64,000 bases of DNA from Bacillota bacterium (GTDB taxonomy: Bacteria > Bacillota > Clostridia > Christensenellales > SZUA-584): positions 5,076 through 69,075 of the forward strand of contig JAEYPO010000019.1 of NCBI GenBank assembly GCA_023410595.1. Direction: 5' to 3'. Shown here piece by piece: positions 56,853 through 64,000 of the stretch (position 1 is the first letter of the stretch; each line of letters starts with the position of its first letter). The translations under genes were made by a program, and so were the position numbers. Below the pieces are notes generated by a model. The model searched no databases, was not told the origin of the DNA, and saw nothing but the letters and a program-made list of their open reading frames with translations.

Positions 56853-58409
56853 TCACTGTTCTCCCCGAAAGCGCTTTACGTCAAACCAGAATAATACGCC
56901 GCCCTTCACGTTCTCCGCGCCGTACGCCTGCCCCGCCGCGCTTTGTATCGCCTTAACTATGGAAAGCCCGAGGCCATAGCTGTCTTCGGCGCGCGTACGC
57001 GCGGAATCCGCCTTATAAAACCCGTCCCAGATATGTTCCATCATCTGCTCCGATATGCCCTTGCCCGTGTTGAACACCGAAACGCGTATGCTGTCTTCCA
57101 ATGTTTCCGTCTTTATCTGCACCCGCTTCTTTTCGTCGCCGTAACGTGCCGCGTTGGATATATAGTTCGCAAGCACCTGCTCGAACCGCATTGCGTCGAA
57201 GTATCCGTCCGTATCGTCCGCGAGGCTGAGCGAAACGTCAAGGCCGTTTTCATTTATAAAACCGTCGTACTTCTCAAGGAACGTGCGCACGCTTTCGTTG
57301 ACGCAAAGCCGCTCGCTCTCCAACCGCGCCCTGCCGCTCTCCATTCTTGTTAGCTCGAGCATCTCTTTTAGCAGCCGGTTCATCTTCGCTGCCTCTTCCG
57401 TGATGACGCCTATGTACTGCTCCGTCTGTCCGTCGTCTTTTACAAACCCCGCGTTTATTTCGTCCGCGTAGCCCTTTATAAGCGCAAGCGGCGTACGCAG
57501 CTCGTGGGACGCGTTGGATATGAACTGTCTCTGCGCCGCGATATCGCTTTCGAGTTGCTCGTTTTGCATCCTCAGCGTATCGAGCGCGTCTTTGAGCTTA
57601 TCCGACAGGCTGTTTACGTCTTCACCGAGGCTTTGAAGCTCGTCGCCCGTACTTATATCGCACCTTTTACCGAAGTCGAGCGACGCTATAGAGCCCACGG
57701 TGTTCTGTATCTGCATTATAGGCTTTGTGAACCTCTTCGATATACTTAATACGAATATCGCCGATATTCCGGCTGCGAGCAGCGCGCATCCTATAAGCAG
57801 TATATTCGCTTGCCGGATGCTTTGGTTTATAGGTTCTGCCGGCTGCGTTAATATTATCTGCGTACCGTTGTCGTACTCTTTGGCGGCAACCATCATTCCT
57901 GCCCCTAGCTTATCGGGCAGCATACCGAAATAAAAGCCTCCTTCTGTCTGTTCCAGCGTATCAAGCCTGTTGAAAAAGAACAGTCTTCCGCCCGGTTCGG
58001 GCGAGCCCTGCCGCCCGTCATCCGCTACGGCGGGCTCTTGATCATTCCCGCCCTGCATAATTCCCGGCGTTTCCGGCCTTGAATGCAGTCCGAATTGCAC
58101 GTTAGAAGAGTATAGCATAGCTTCGCCGTTCCTTACGACTACGTCGTAAGGCTCTCCCGCAGTCATCGAATTCAGTTGCTCCGTCCATATATCCGAATCG
58201 GCTGTATAATCAATGGTTGAGATGCTCTCTGCCGCCTGCAGCATCGTATTTTTCAGTGAATGGTAATACAGCGGCCGCAGCAGCAGCGTATTGCAAAGCA
58301 GTATAAGCCCCGATATACCGAGAACGACCAGTATAAAATAAATATAGAGCCTCCTTGTGATGCCCTTCTTTAGCCCTGTTTTTGCTTTTACTTTTTTTGT
58401 TCGTTTCAC
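56853..58409 (-). CDS. Sensor histidine kinase of the MacAB-type operon
   Basis: The 518-residue protein has two membrane segments (about 20-45 and 200-223) around an outer sensing domain that includes a Pro/Gly-rich insertion near 105-140. A HAMP domain follows, then the phosphoacceptor His302 in SNASHELRTPLALIKG and the ATPase part (NYISNAARYGDEKK, GLGLSIVKAIQSAAG). The start is GTG, overlapping the stop of the response regulator by four bases. Together with the regulator and the exporter genes it resembles antimicrobial-peptide or envelope-stress sensing modules. Confidence 0.94.
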   Translation of the reverse strand: MKRTKKVKAKTGLKKGITRRLYIYFILVVLGISGLILLCNTLLLRPLYYHSLKNTMLQAAESISTIDYTADSDIWTEQLNSMTAGEPYDVVVRNGEAMLYSSNVQFGLHSRPETPGIMQGGNDQEPAVADDGRQGSPEPGGRLFFFNRLDTLEQTEGGFYFGMLPDKLGAGMMVAAKEYDNGTQIILTQPAEPINQSIRQANILLIGCALLAAGISAIFVLSISKRFTKPIMQIQNTVGSIASLDFGKRCDISTGDELQSLGEDVNSLSDKLKDALDTLRMQNEQLESDIAAQRQFISNASHELRTPLALIKGYADEINAGFVKDDGQTEQYIGVITEEAAKMNRLLKEMLELTRMESGRARLESERLCVNESVRTFLEKYDGFINENGLDVSLSLADDTDGYFDAMRFEQVLANYISNAARYGDEKKRVQIKTETLEDSIRVSVFNTGKGISEQMMEHIWDGFYKADSARTRAEDSYGLGLSIVKAIQSAAGQAYGAENVKGGVLFWFDVKRFRGEQ

Positions 58410-59098
58410 TGGCGCTCCACCTCAAATCTGTAGCCGTATCCGCGCAGCGTTATTATATACGCTCCGCACTTGCCGAGCTTAGTGCGCAGCCTGCCAATGT
58501 GCGTGTCCACCGTATTGGAAGACCCCAGGTAATCGTACCCCCATACGGATTCAAGTATCTGGTCGCGGCTGAGCGATATATTGTAATTGTCGGCGAGATA
58601 TACGAGCAGATCGTACTCCCTGCGGCTCAAAGGCGCTGCGGTTCCATCCGCCCGCACCTCTCGTGCCTCCCTGTCAATAACAAGGCCGCCGAACATATCG
58701 CGCGGCTTTACGTCTTTGCCGCTCCTGCGAAGCAGCGCCTGTACGCGCGCGGCGAGCACCATGGGCGTGAAGGGCTTTACAATATAATCGTCTGCGCCGC
58801 ACTCGAAGCCCTGCACGACGTCATAATCTTCTCCCTTTGCCGTGAGCATAATAATGGGGCAATCGAAGGCGGAACGCAGCTGCCGGCAGCATTCAAATCC
58901 GTCCATGCCCGGCATCATCACATCGAGCACCACCAAGTCGGGGAGGGCGGCGGCAAACTCCTTAAGAGCGGCTGCCCCGTCTTCCGCCTCCGAAACGTCG
59001 AAGCCGCGGCTTTCCAGCACTAAGCGAAGCAGGTCCCGTATACGCGGCTCGTCGTCGACAACAAGTATTCGCTTTTTATACTTATCCCCGTTTTTCAT
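58406..59098 (-). CDS. OmpR/PhoB-family response regulator of the MacAB-type operon
   Basis: Receiver domain with acidic pocket VVDDEP and likely phosphoacceptor Asp59 (VVLDVMMPG); winged helix with SNTVDTHIGRLRTKLG and LRGYGYRFEV. The start chosen at 59098 (MKNGDKYKKRIL) lacks a strong ribosome site, so a slightly longer version is possible. It lies 118 bases after the ABC permease, with a palindromic repeat in the gap, and is coupled to the kinase gene. Confidence 0.93.
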   Translation of the reverse strand: MKNGDKYKKRILVVDDEPRIRDLLRLVLESRGFDVSEAEDGAAALKEFAAALPDLVVLDVMMPGMDGFECCRQLRSAFDCPIIMLTAKGEDYDVVQGFECGADDYIVKPFTPMVLAARVQALLRRSGKDVKPRDMFGGLVIDREAREVRADGTAAPLSRREYDLLVYLADNYNISLSRDQILESVWGYDYLGSSNTVDTHIGRLRTKLGKCGAYIITLRGYGYRFEVERQ

Positions 59099-59115
59099 AC
59101 ATATACCATAAATGA

Positions 59116-59191
59116 CCACCCCAAAAAGTCTCACGGCTTTTTGGGGACCCCGGTGTTCACTCCAAAAGTTTTGACGCTTTATGAGCCCTAA
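59116..59191. repeat. Palindromic CACCCC repeat, two copies
   Basis: Full copy about 59116-59153, where CCCCAAAAAG pairs with CTTTTTGGGG followed by ACCCCG; degenerate copy about 59156-59191. Located between the ABC permease and the response regulator. Confidence 0.85.
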
Positions 59192-59216
59192 AGCTTTTAT
59201 GTTAGTTGCCTTTCTT

Positions 59217-60383
59217 CTATTCGTACCTTAGCGCTTCTATAGGGTTAAGCTTGGAAGCCTTTATGGCGGGATATATGCCAAAGCCCACGCCCACGAGTAT
59301 CGAAAAGCCCAGGGCTGAGAGCATCACTCCCGACTGCACGGTAACGCTTGTGCTCATCAGCGTGCCAATGAGCCCCGAGCCGAACTGCGCGAGCAGTATT
59401 CCTATAAGCCCTCCAATGCCGCTTACTATGACAGCTTCCAGCAGGAACTGCAGCAGTATGTCCCTGCGCGTCGCGCCTATCGCTTTTTCTATGCCTATCT
59501 CGCGCGTCCTCTCCATTACGGACACGAGCATGATGTTCATTATGCCTATGCCGCCCACGAGCAGCGATATGCCCGCTATACCGCCCAGCATCGCCGTCTG
59601 CGCAGCGGTTACCTCATCAAGCGATTCAAGCATGCTACTCTGCGTGTTTACCGTAAACCCGTTGTCTTCGGTGGAATACTGCAGCATGTACCTCTCTATG
59701 CTTTCCTGTGCCATTTTCACGGCGTCGGACGAGGAGGCGCTTGCGTAAACCGTGGATATGCGAGTCTGCTGCATCACCCTCTGCGCCGTCACAAACGGTA
59801 TCATCACGACTTCGTCTTCGTTCGTTTCCTCGTCGCTGCCCTGGGCTTCGAGCAATCCTATTATCTCATATTTCGTTCCGTTTATCGATATTGTTTTGCC
59901 TGTGACGTCCAGTGAGCCGTAAAGCTCGACCGCTACATCCTGCCCCACAACCGCGACGCGCAGCCTGCTGTCGTTGTCCTTTTGTGATATGAAGCGCCCG
60001 CCCGCCACGCTAAAGTCCCGTATATCGGCGTAATCGGGCGTCACGCCCTGCACCTGTACGTCTTCCATACTAGTGCTGCCGTTCTTCACCGTATATGTGG
60101 ACGATATGTACGGCGATACCGCAGCCACGCCCTCAAGGCGCGCCATGCCTTTCACATCCTCAATATCGAGGTCGGCGCGGTAGTCGCGTATGCTTACCGT
60201 AATCAGGTTTGTGCCCATGCCTTCTATCTGCGCCGTCACCTCTGCGTTTGTGCTCTGCCCTACCGATATAAGCGCGGTTACCGCGAATATCCCAATAATA
60301 ATGCCCAGCATCGTGAGGAACGAGCGCAGCTTGTGCACCCACACCGCCCTTGCCGCGGACGCTATAGATTCTATAAACCTCAT
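59217..60383 (-). CDS. MacB-type ABC transporter permease
   Basis: The 388-residue membrane protein has a first membrane segment at about 20-40, a large outer domain (MacB_PCD, about 45-240), and three further segments near 260-380 (FtsX domain: MLGGIAGISLLVGGIGIMNIMLVSVMERTREIGI, LEAVIVSGIGGLIGILLAQ, SILVGVGFGIYPAIKASKLNPIEALRYE). The usual topology of MacB mechanotransmission exporters, except that the ATPase is a separate protein. It overlaps the ATPase gene by four bases. Confidence 0.94.
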   Translation of the reverse strand: MRFIESIASAARAVWVHKLRSFLTMLGIIIGIFAVTALISVGQSTNAEVTAQIEGMGTNLITVSIRDYRADLDIEDVKGMARLEGVAAVSPYISSTYTVKNGSTSMEDVQVQGVTPDYADIRDFSVAGGRFISQKDNDSRLRVAVVGQDVAVELYGSLDVTGKTISINGTKYEIIGLLEAQGSDEETNEDEVVMIPFVTAQRVMQQTRISTVYASASSSDAVKMAQESIERYMLQYSTEDNGFTVNTQSSMLESLDEVTAAQTAMLGGIAGISLLVGGIGIMNIMLVSVMERTREIGIEKAIGATRRDILLQFLLEAVIVSGIGGLIGILLAQFGSGLIGTLMSTSVTVQSGVMLSALGFSILVGVGFGIYPAIKASKLNPIEALRYE

Positions 60384-61075
60384 TTTGCGGCTTCCTTTCT
60401 TCCGGTATCGCCCACTACCCTGCCGTCGCTCATCTGCAATATCCTGTCCGCCTGCTCCGCAAGCTTCATATCGTGCGTTATCAGCACTATGGTATTGCCT
60501 TTTCTGTGCAGCTCTTTTATCATGCCCATTATTTCGGCGCTGCTTTTCGAGTCGAGGTTGCCTGTCGGCTCGTCGGCGAGCAGCACGGGCGGATTGCCCA
60601 CGAGCGCCCTCGCTATGGCCACCCGCTGCTGCTGCCCTCCCGAAAGCTCGTTTGGCCTGTGCTTCATCCTGTCTTTAAGGCCCATAGCGGCAAGCGCCTT
60701 TGCCGCCATCTCCCTGCGCTGCTCCTTTTTTACCTTCGCGTATTTCATGGGCCTCTCAACGTTTTCGAATGCAGTCATCTTCTGGAACAGATTGAATTGC
60801 TGGAATATGAACCCTATCTTACTGTTTCTTATCCTCGCGAGGCTGCTGTCATTAAGCCCCGATATATCTTCGCCGTCCAGCATGTATGTGCCCGACGTAG
60901 GCGTGTCTAGGCAGCCTATCATGTTCATCAGCGTAGACTTGCCGCTGCCCGAGGGGCCGACTATGGCGACGAACTCCTTCTCGTCTATGGCAAGGTTCAC
61001 GCCGTCCAGCGCGTTCACCTTCTCGCTCCCCATCTCATACACCTTGTACATGTCCTTTATCTCAATAAGCGCCAT
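60380..61075 (-). CDS. MacB-type ABC transporter ATPase
   Basis: The 231-residue protein has Walker A GPSGSGKSTLMN, the Q-loop FQQFNLF, signature LSGGQQQRVAIARAL, Walker B LLADEPTGNLDS and the H-loop LITHDMKLAEQ. This is the LolD/MacB/FtsE-like type. It begins 14 bases after the adaptor gene. Confidence 0.96.
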   Translation of the reverse strand: MALIEIKDMYKVYEMGSEKVNALDGVNLAIDEKEFVAIVGPSGSGKSTLMNMIGCLDTPTSGTYMLDGEDISGLNDSSLARIRNSKIGFIFQQFNLFQKMTAFENVERPMKYAKVKKEQRREMAAKALAAMGLKDRMKHRPNELSGGQQQRVAIARALVGNPPVLLADEPTGNLDSKSSAEIMGMIKELHRKGNTIVLITHDMKLAEQADRILQMSDGRVVGDTGRKEAAK

Positions 61076-61089
61076 ACTTTACACCGCCT

Positions 61090-62781
61090 TTAGTTCCTGC
61101 CAAAGCCGCCGTCCGGCCTCTGGCCTCCGCCCATGGCGCCGCCGCCTCCCGACGGAGGCCCGCCCATCTGGCCTCCTCCCATGGCGCCCATACCGTTCAT
61201 AAAGAACCCGGACTCGGAATCGCTGCTGTCGGAAGTCTGCTTTATAATCTTCTCGCCTTCGGAAAGTCCGCTCTTAATCTCGACGTAGTAAGCGTTCTCT
61301 ATTCCCGTTTCAACGGCGCGCACTTCTGAATACAGCAGCTGTTCAGGGTCAGGCAGCATCGTGATATTGAGCGCCGCCGCGTCTTCGCCCATAAAATCCG
61401 CCAGGCCTTTATAGTCGTTATCGGATATCAACTGTTTTATGGCGTTTTTCTCCGCGTCCGTCCTTTCTACGGCGGCCATGACATAGCTGCGGTTGTTTGC
61501 AGTGAGCACGTCGTCCACCGGCACAAGCACGGCGTTCTTAGCCTCCTCGGACGTTATCTCACAGGATACCGTCATACCGAGCTTGAAATTCTCGTTGCTG
61601 TCAACAGTAACGTCCACGTCGTATGTCGTTATGCCGTTGGAGGCCGAGCCAAGTTCGGATACGCGCGTCACTTTGCCGCTAAACGTATCATTCGGCATGC
61701 TGTCCAGCGTTACGCTTACATACTGGCCTGTCTTTATGGAGTTTATATCGAGCTCGTCCACGGATACCGTCGCGACCCAGTCGTCCGTCGAATCCACCGT
61801 CATAAGCGACGCTCCCTTGTCAACCGTCTGACCCGCAGCAAGGCTTAGCGTATCTACGACTCCCGCGACGGGCGATGTAAGCTGCCCCGCCTCTATCAAA
61901 GCCTGCAAGGTATCATATTCTTCTTTAAGTTCACTTAAGCTCGCGTACAGTTCCATCACATCCTGCGAATACTGCTCGGCACTGTAAATAGTCTCTCCCG
62001 CCTCGATTTCTTCGTCCTCAGAAAAGCCTGCGTCCGTAATGACGCCGTAGCTGCTTTCTATCTTTTGATATGCCGCAAGCTCTATCTTACCGGTAAACAG
62101 CAGGTTTCCGTCCGCGTCGTAAACCTGCGCGTCCGCTCCCACCGTCCTCGCTATAGTATCAATGCTCACATACAGCGCGCCGTTCTCATTCGTTACGGCG
62201 CCGTTGTGCCATTTACTTTCGCACTTTACGCGCACTGCCGTGCCTTCGGCAAGGCTGCTGCCCTCGGCGCTTATCAATTCGCGCTCTTGCGTGGCTACTA
62301 GCGCTACGTAGCCGTATTCGTTCATCGCATCCTCTATACTATCGTCCTCATCCAGCAATACGTTTTTTACCCACCCGTCCACAGGCGACTTTATCGAAAG
62401 CCTTGTCGTCGTGTTGTTCGTCGTATCAATCTGCGTCCGGACGGAATCTATCTGCGTTTTTAAATCACCTGAGTAATCCCGCATCGCTTCGATGTTGAGC
62501 GACGCTACAGGCTGATCTTCTTTAAGCGTATCTCCCGTGTATACAAGCACTTCGCTTATGTCAAGATGACTGTCCGCCGTGACATTTAAAGTCTTTGCGC
62601 TGTCAAGGTTGCCGCTGCCCGAGACGGCCTTTGAAATATCGCCCGTTGTGGCGATATCGGTGCTGTATGTATTTGCCGAATTACCGGCGTTTACCGATAC
62701 CGTGCTGAATATGATGACGGCTACCGCTACCAATGCGACTGCCGCCACAGCGATTATTATCCTTTTTGTCTTTTTCTTCAT
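61090..62781 (-). CDS. Membrane fusion/adaptor protein of the MacAB-type exporter
   Basis: The 563-residue protein is anchored by one membrane segment (about 8-28) and has the HlyD/MacA layout: lipoyl-like half (LDISEVLVYTGDTLKEDQPVA), a short helical hairpin (SLSELKEEYDTLQALIEAG), the matching half (SPVAGVVDTLSLAAGQTVDKGAS) and a beta barrel (VSVTLDSMPNDTFSGKVTRVSELG). An extra domain of about 150 residues lies between the first half and the hairpin. The C-terminus (about 528-563) is a Gly/Met/Pro-rich tail. In Gram-positives such adaptors (YknX-like) export peptides or toxins; the substrate is unknown. Confidence 0.92.
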   Translation of the reverse strand: MKKKTKRIIIAVAAVALVAVAVIIFSTVSVNAGNSANTYSTDIATTGDISKAVSGSGNLDSAKTLNVTADSHLDISEVLVYTGDTLKEDQPVASLNIEAMRDYSGDLKTQIDSVRTQIDTTNNTTTRLSIKSPVDGWVKNVLLDEDDSIEDAMNEYGYVALVATQERELISAEGSSLAEGTAVRVKCESKWHNGAVTNENGALYVSIDTIARTVGADAQVYDADGNLLFTGKIELAAYQKIESSYGVITDAGFSEDEEIEAGETIYSAEQYSQDVMELYASLSELKEEYDTLQALIEAGQLTSPVAGVVDTLSLAAGQTVDKGASLMTVDSTDDWVATVSVDELDINSIKTGQYVSVTLDSMPNDTFSGKVTRVSELGSASNGITTYDVDVTVDSNENFKLGMTVSCEITSEEAKNAVLVPVDDVLTANNRSYVMAAVERTDAEKNAIKQLISDNDYKGLADFMGEDAAALNITMLPDPEQLLYSEVRAVETGIENAYYVEIKSGLSEGEKIIKQTSDSSDSESGFFMNGMGAMGGGQMGGPPSGGGGAMGGGQRPDGGFGRN

Positions 62782-62829
62782 ACCATAAACCGTGAGCCGT
62801 TAATGGCTTCCCTTCTTTTTATTGAGGCC

Positions 62830-62835
62830 ATTATA
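62830..62835 (-). promoter_or_regulatory. -10 box of the MacAB-type operon
   Basis: TATAAT on the minus strand about 50 bases before the adaptor start. No good -35 is present, which fits a promoter that needs an activator such as the response regulator of the operon. Confidence 0.35.
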
Positions 62836-62883
62836 CGGGCGGTTGTTAACAGTACGTTATTAAAATAATGAAAAAAATATGAA

Positions 62884-62919
62884 CAAAAAAGAGCCGTCCG
62901 TGAATTCGGGACAGGCCCT
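62884..62919 (-). terminator. Intrinsic terminator of mrp
   Basis: On the minus strand AGGGCC-T-GTCC pairs with GGAC-GGCTCT around a loop holding CGAATTCAC, followed by TTTTTTG. Confidence 0.75.
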
Positions 62920-62920
62920 T

Positions 62921-62979
62921 TATACACCCCATCAAGCCTCACGACTTGCTGGGGACCCCGATTAAGCCCTTAAGGCTTA
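62921..62979. repeat. Palindromic CACCCC repeat downstream of mrp
   Basis: A full copy about 62921-62962 (TATACACCCC...CTGGGGACCCCG) and a remnant AAGCCCTTAAGGCTTA (62964-62979) that touches the mrp stop. Confidence 0.8.
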
Positions 62980-63798
62980 CTTTACAGCCTCAATCACCGC
63001 GTCCGTAACTTCGGACAGCGTCTTCTTTATTTGTTCGTTTGTGGCCTCTATGCCCTTTTCAGTTATATTCGCGACGTCCGCGGACATCGGAAGCTCGCCT
63101 AAAAGCTTAATGCCCAGGCCGTCATAAAAGCTTTTATCCTGCCCGCCGAACATGTTTATCTTTTTGCCGCAGTCGGGACACACTATATAGCTTAAGTTCT
63201 CCACCGCACCGATGAGCTTGATATCGAGCTCTTTTACCATGTTCACGGCTTTGGCGACGATCATCGATACCATATCCTGCGGTACTGTAACGATAAGCAT
63301 GCCGCTCAGCGGTATGGATTGCATTACAGTGAGCGCAACGTCGCCCGTTCCCGGCGGCATATCAATGATTAGATAATCAAGGTCGCCCCAGAAAACCTCT
63401 TCCCAAAACTGCTTTACCGTGCCCGCGACGAGCGGGCCGCGCCATATAACAGGCTGCATCTCGTCCTGAAGCAGCAGGTTTATAGACATGACGCTTATGC
63501 TGTCTTCCGACTGAACGGGCAGTATGCCAAGCTCGTTCTGATCGCACTTCTTATCCTTGACGCCGAGCAGCCGGGGTATGCTCGGTCCCGTTATGTCCGC
63601 GTCCATTATGCCTACCGAAAAGCCGCGGGACTTAAGCTCTTTGGCGACGAGCACGGATATCGTGGACTTTCCCACGCCTCCCTTGCCGCTCATCACGCCT
63701 ATTACTTTGCTTATATTGTTGTACGGATTGTTCTTGATGCCGCACGTTTCCTGTTTGTTACATTCCCCTTTAGAGGGACAATTGCTGCAGTCTGCCAT
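62977..63798 (-). CDS. mrp: Mrp/NBP35-type iron-sulfur carrier ATPase
   Basis: The 273-residue P-loop protein binds and hands over Fe-S clusters. It has a Cys-rich N-terminus (CSNCPSKGECNKQETC), the deviant Walker A GKGGVGKST, DADITGPSIPRLLG, DMPPGTGDVALT and the cluster-binding CPDCGKK in the C-terminal half. Length is normal. A strong promoter and GGAGC ribosome site precede it, so it is transcribed alone, ending in the terminator at 62884-62919. Confidence 0.95.
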   Translation of the reverse strand: MADCSNCPSKGECNKQETCGIKNNPYNNISKVIGVMSGKGGVGKSTISVLVAKELKSRGFSVGIMDADITGPSIPRLLGVKDKKCDQNELGILPVQSEDSISVMSINLLLQDEMQPVIWRGPLVAGTVKQFWEEVFWGDLDYLIIDMPPGTGDVALTVMQSIPLSGMLIVTVPQDMVSMIVAKAVNMVKELDIKLIGAVENLSYIVCPDCGKKINMFGGQDKSFYDGLGIKLLGELPMSADVANITEKGIEATNEQIKKTLSEVTDAVIEAVK

Positions 63799-63827
63799 AT
63801 GTTGCTCCTTATGTTTACTTACAATAA

Positions 63828-63856
63828 ATTCTATTCGTATTTCCCGCCAATGTCAA
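63828..63856 (-). promoter_or_regulatory. mrp: Promoter of mrp
   Basis: TTGACA (63856-63851), 17 bases, TAGAAT (63833-63828) on the minus strand, 30 bases before the start codon. Confidence 0.7.
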
Positions 63857-63876
63857 CCGGCACACGTATCTTTGTT

Positions 63877-63999
63877 CTACGTTGTCAAATGATCTGTTAC
63901 ACTTTCGGCAAAGTTCTCCCTCCAGTACTGGAGGGGCGATTTTCTCCCCAGTACCAGCAGCGGGAAGTTATTATCCCATCTTTGATAGCGTTGTAATTG
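63877..63999 (-). mobile_element. Probable C-terminus of a DDE transposase (integrase core family)
   Basis: Forty residues and a stop are read up to the window edge: the piece includes RYQRWDNNFPLLVLGRKSP and then QYWRE-NFAESVTDHLTT. The W-NN-P-LG-KSP-YW pattern resembles the tail of IS3-type transposases (rve_3 domain). The rest is outside the window, so it could be an intact element or a remnant. No clear terminal inverted repeat could be defined from one end only. Confidence 0.45.
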
Positions 64000-64000
64000 C

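Overview
The window is a 64 kb stretch from a spore-forming, Gram-positive bacterium, most likely a member of the Clostridia. Evidence for this: spoIVA, a cwlD-type amidase and a PASTA-tailed class B penicillin-binding protein; a ctsR-mcsA-mcsB-clpC operon with a clear CtsR operator; FabK as the enoyl-ACP reductase; and a DAP-type MurE with lysA, implying meso-diaminopimelate peptidoglycan. No rRNA, tRNA or CRISPR array was seen. I cannot name the genus. Nearly every gene lies on the minus strand; only metF and a YcaQ-like gene are on plus.

Layout by region. 1-5 kb: a two-component system (kinase cut by the window edge), a DUF523 protein and mutS2. 4-9.3 kb: a three-gene unit headed by a 1083-residue fusion of acyl-adenylating ligase, acyl carrier protein and PLP-dependent alpha-oxoamine synthase, followed by galE and a VanY-type carboxypeptidase lipoprotein. 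9.6-14.3 kb: methionine/C1 genes (PHP phosphatase, cobalamin methionine synthase with a separate activation subunit, divergent metF). 14.3-15.8 kb: a diguanylate cyclase. 16.1-26.1 kb: a complete type II fatty-acid operon accBCDA-fabH-acpP-fabK-fabD-fabG-fabF-fabZ preceded by a MarR-family gene that is probably FabT-like. 26.3-37.9 kb: spoIVA, lysA, a YcaQ-type gene, the ctsR operon, cwlD, tsaD and a Lit-type lipoprotein transacylase. 38-39.7 kb: a small membrane protein and cysS. 39.8-53.7 kb: the division and cell wall cluster mraZ-rsmH-ftsL-pbp-murE-mraY-murD-ftsW-murA-ftsQ-ftsA-ftsZ, without murF, murG, murB or murC. 54.2-56.7 kb: an acyl-CoA ligase with an XRE-cupin regulator and a 49-codon gene. 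56.8-62.8 kb: a MacAB-type exporter with its own two-component system. 63-64 kb: mrp and the probable tail of a transposase.

Three observations stand out. First, the ligase-ACP-synthase fusion looks like a self-loading enzyme that would activate a fatty acid and condense it with an amino acid into an alpha-amino ketone, as in the first step of sphingolipid-like lipid synthesis. Second, an inverted repeat of the form ATAGTT-N9-AACTAT lies upstream of that fusion and of the MarR gene, and a half-degenerate copy lies upstream of accB, suggesting one lipid regulon under the MarR protein. Third, a family of short palindromic repeats (core CACCCC-stem-GGGGACCCCG) is scattered through at least seven loci, mostly between genes of the same operon. 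One array has been translated into three 13-residue repeats in the cytoplasmic tail of the FtsL-like protein, and another copy supplies the last codons and stop of mcsB.
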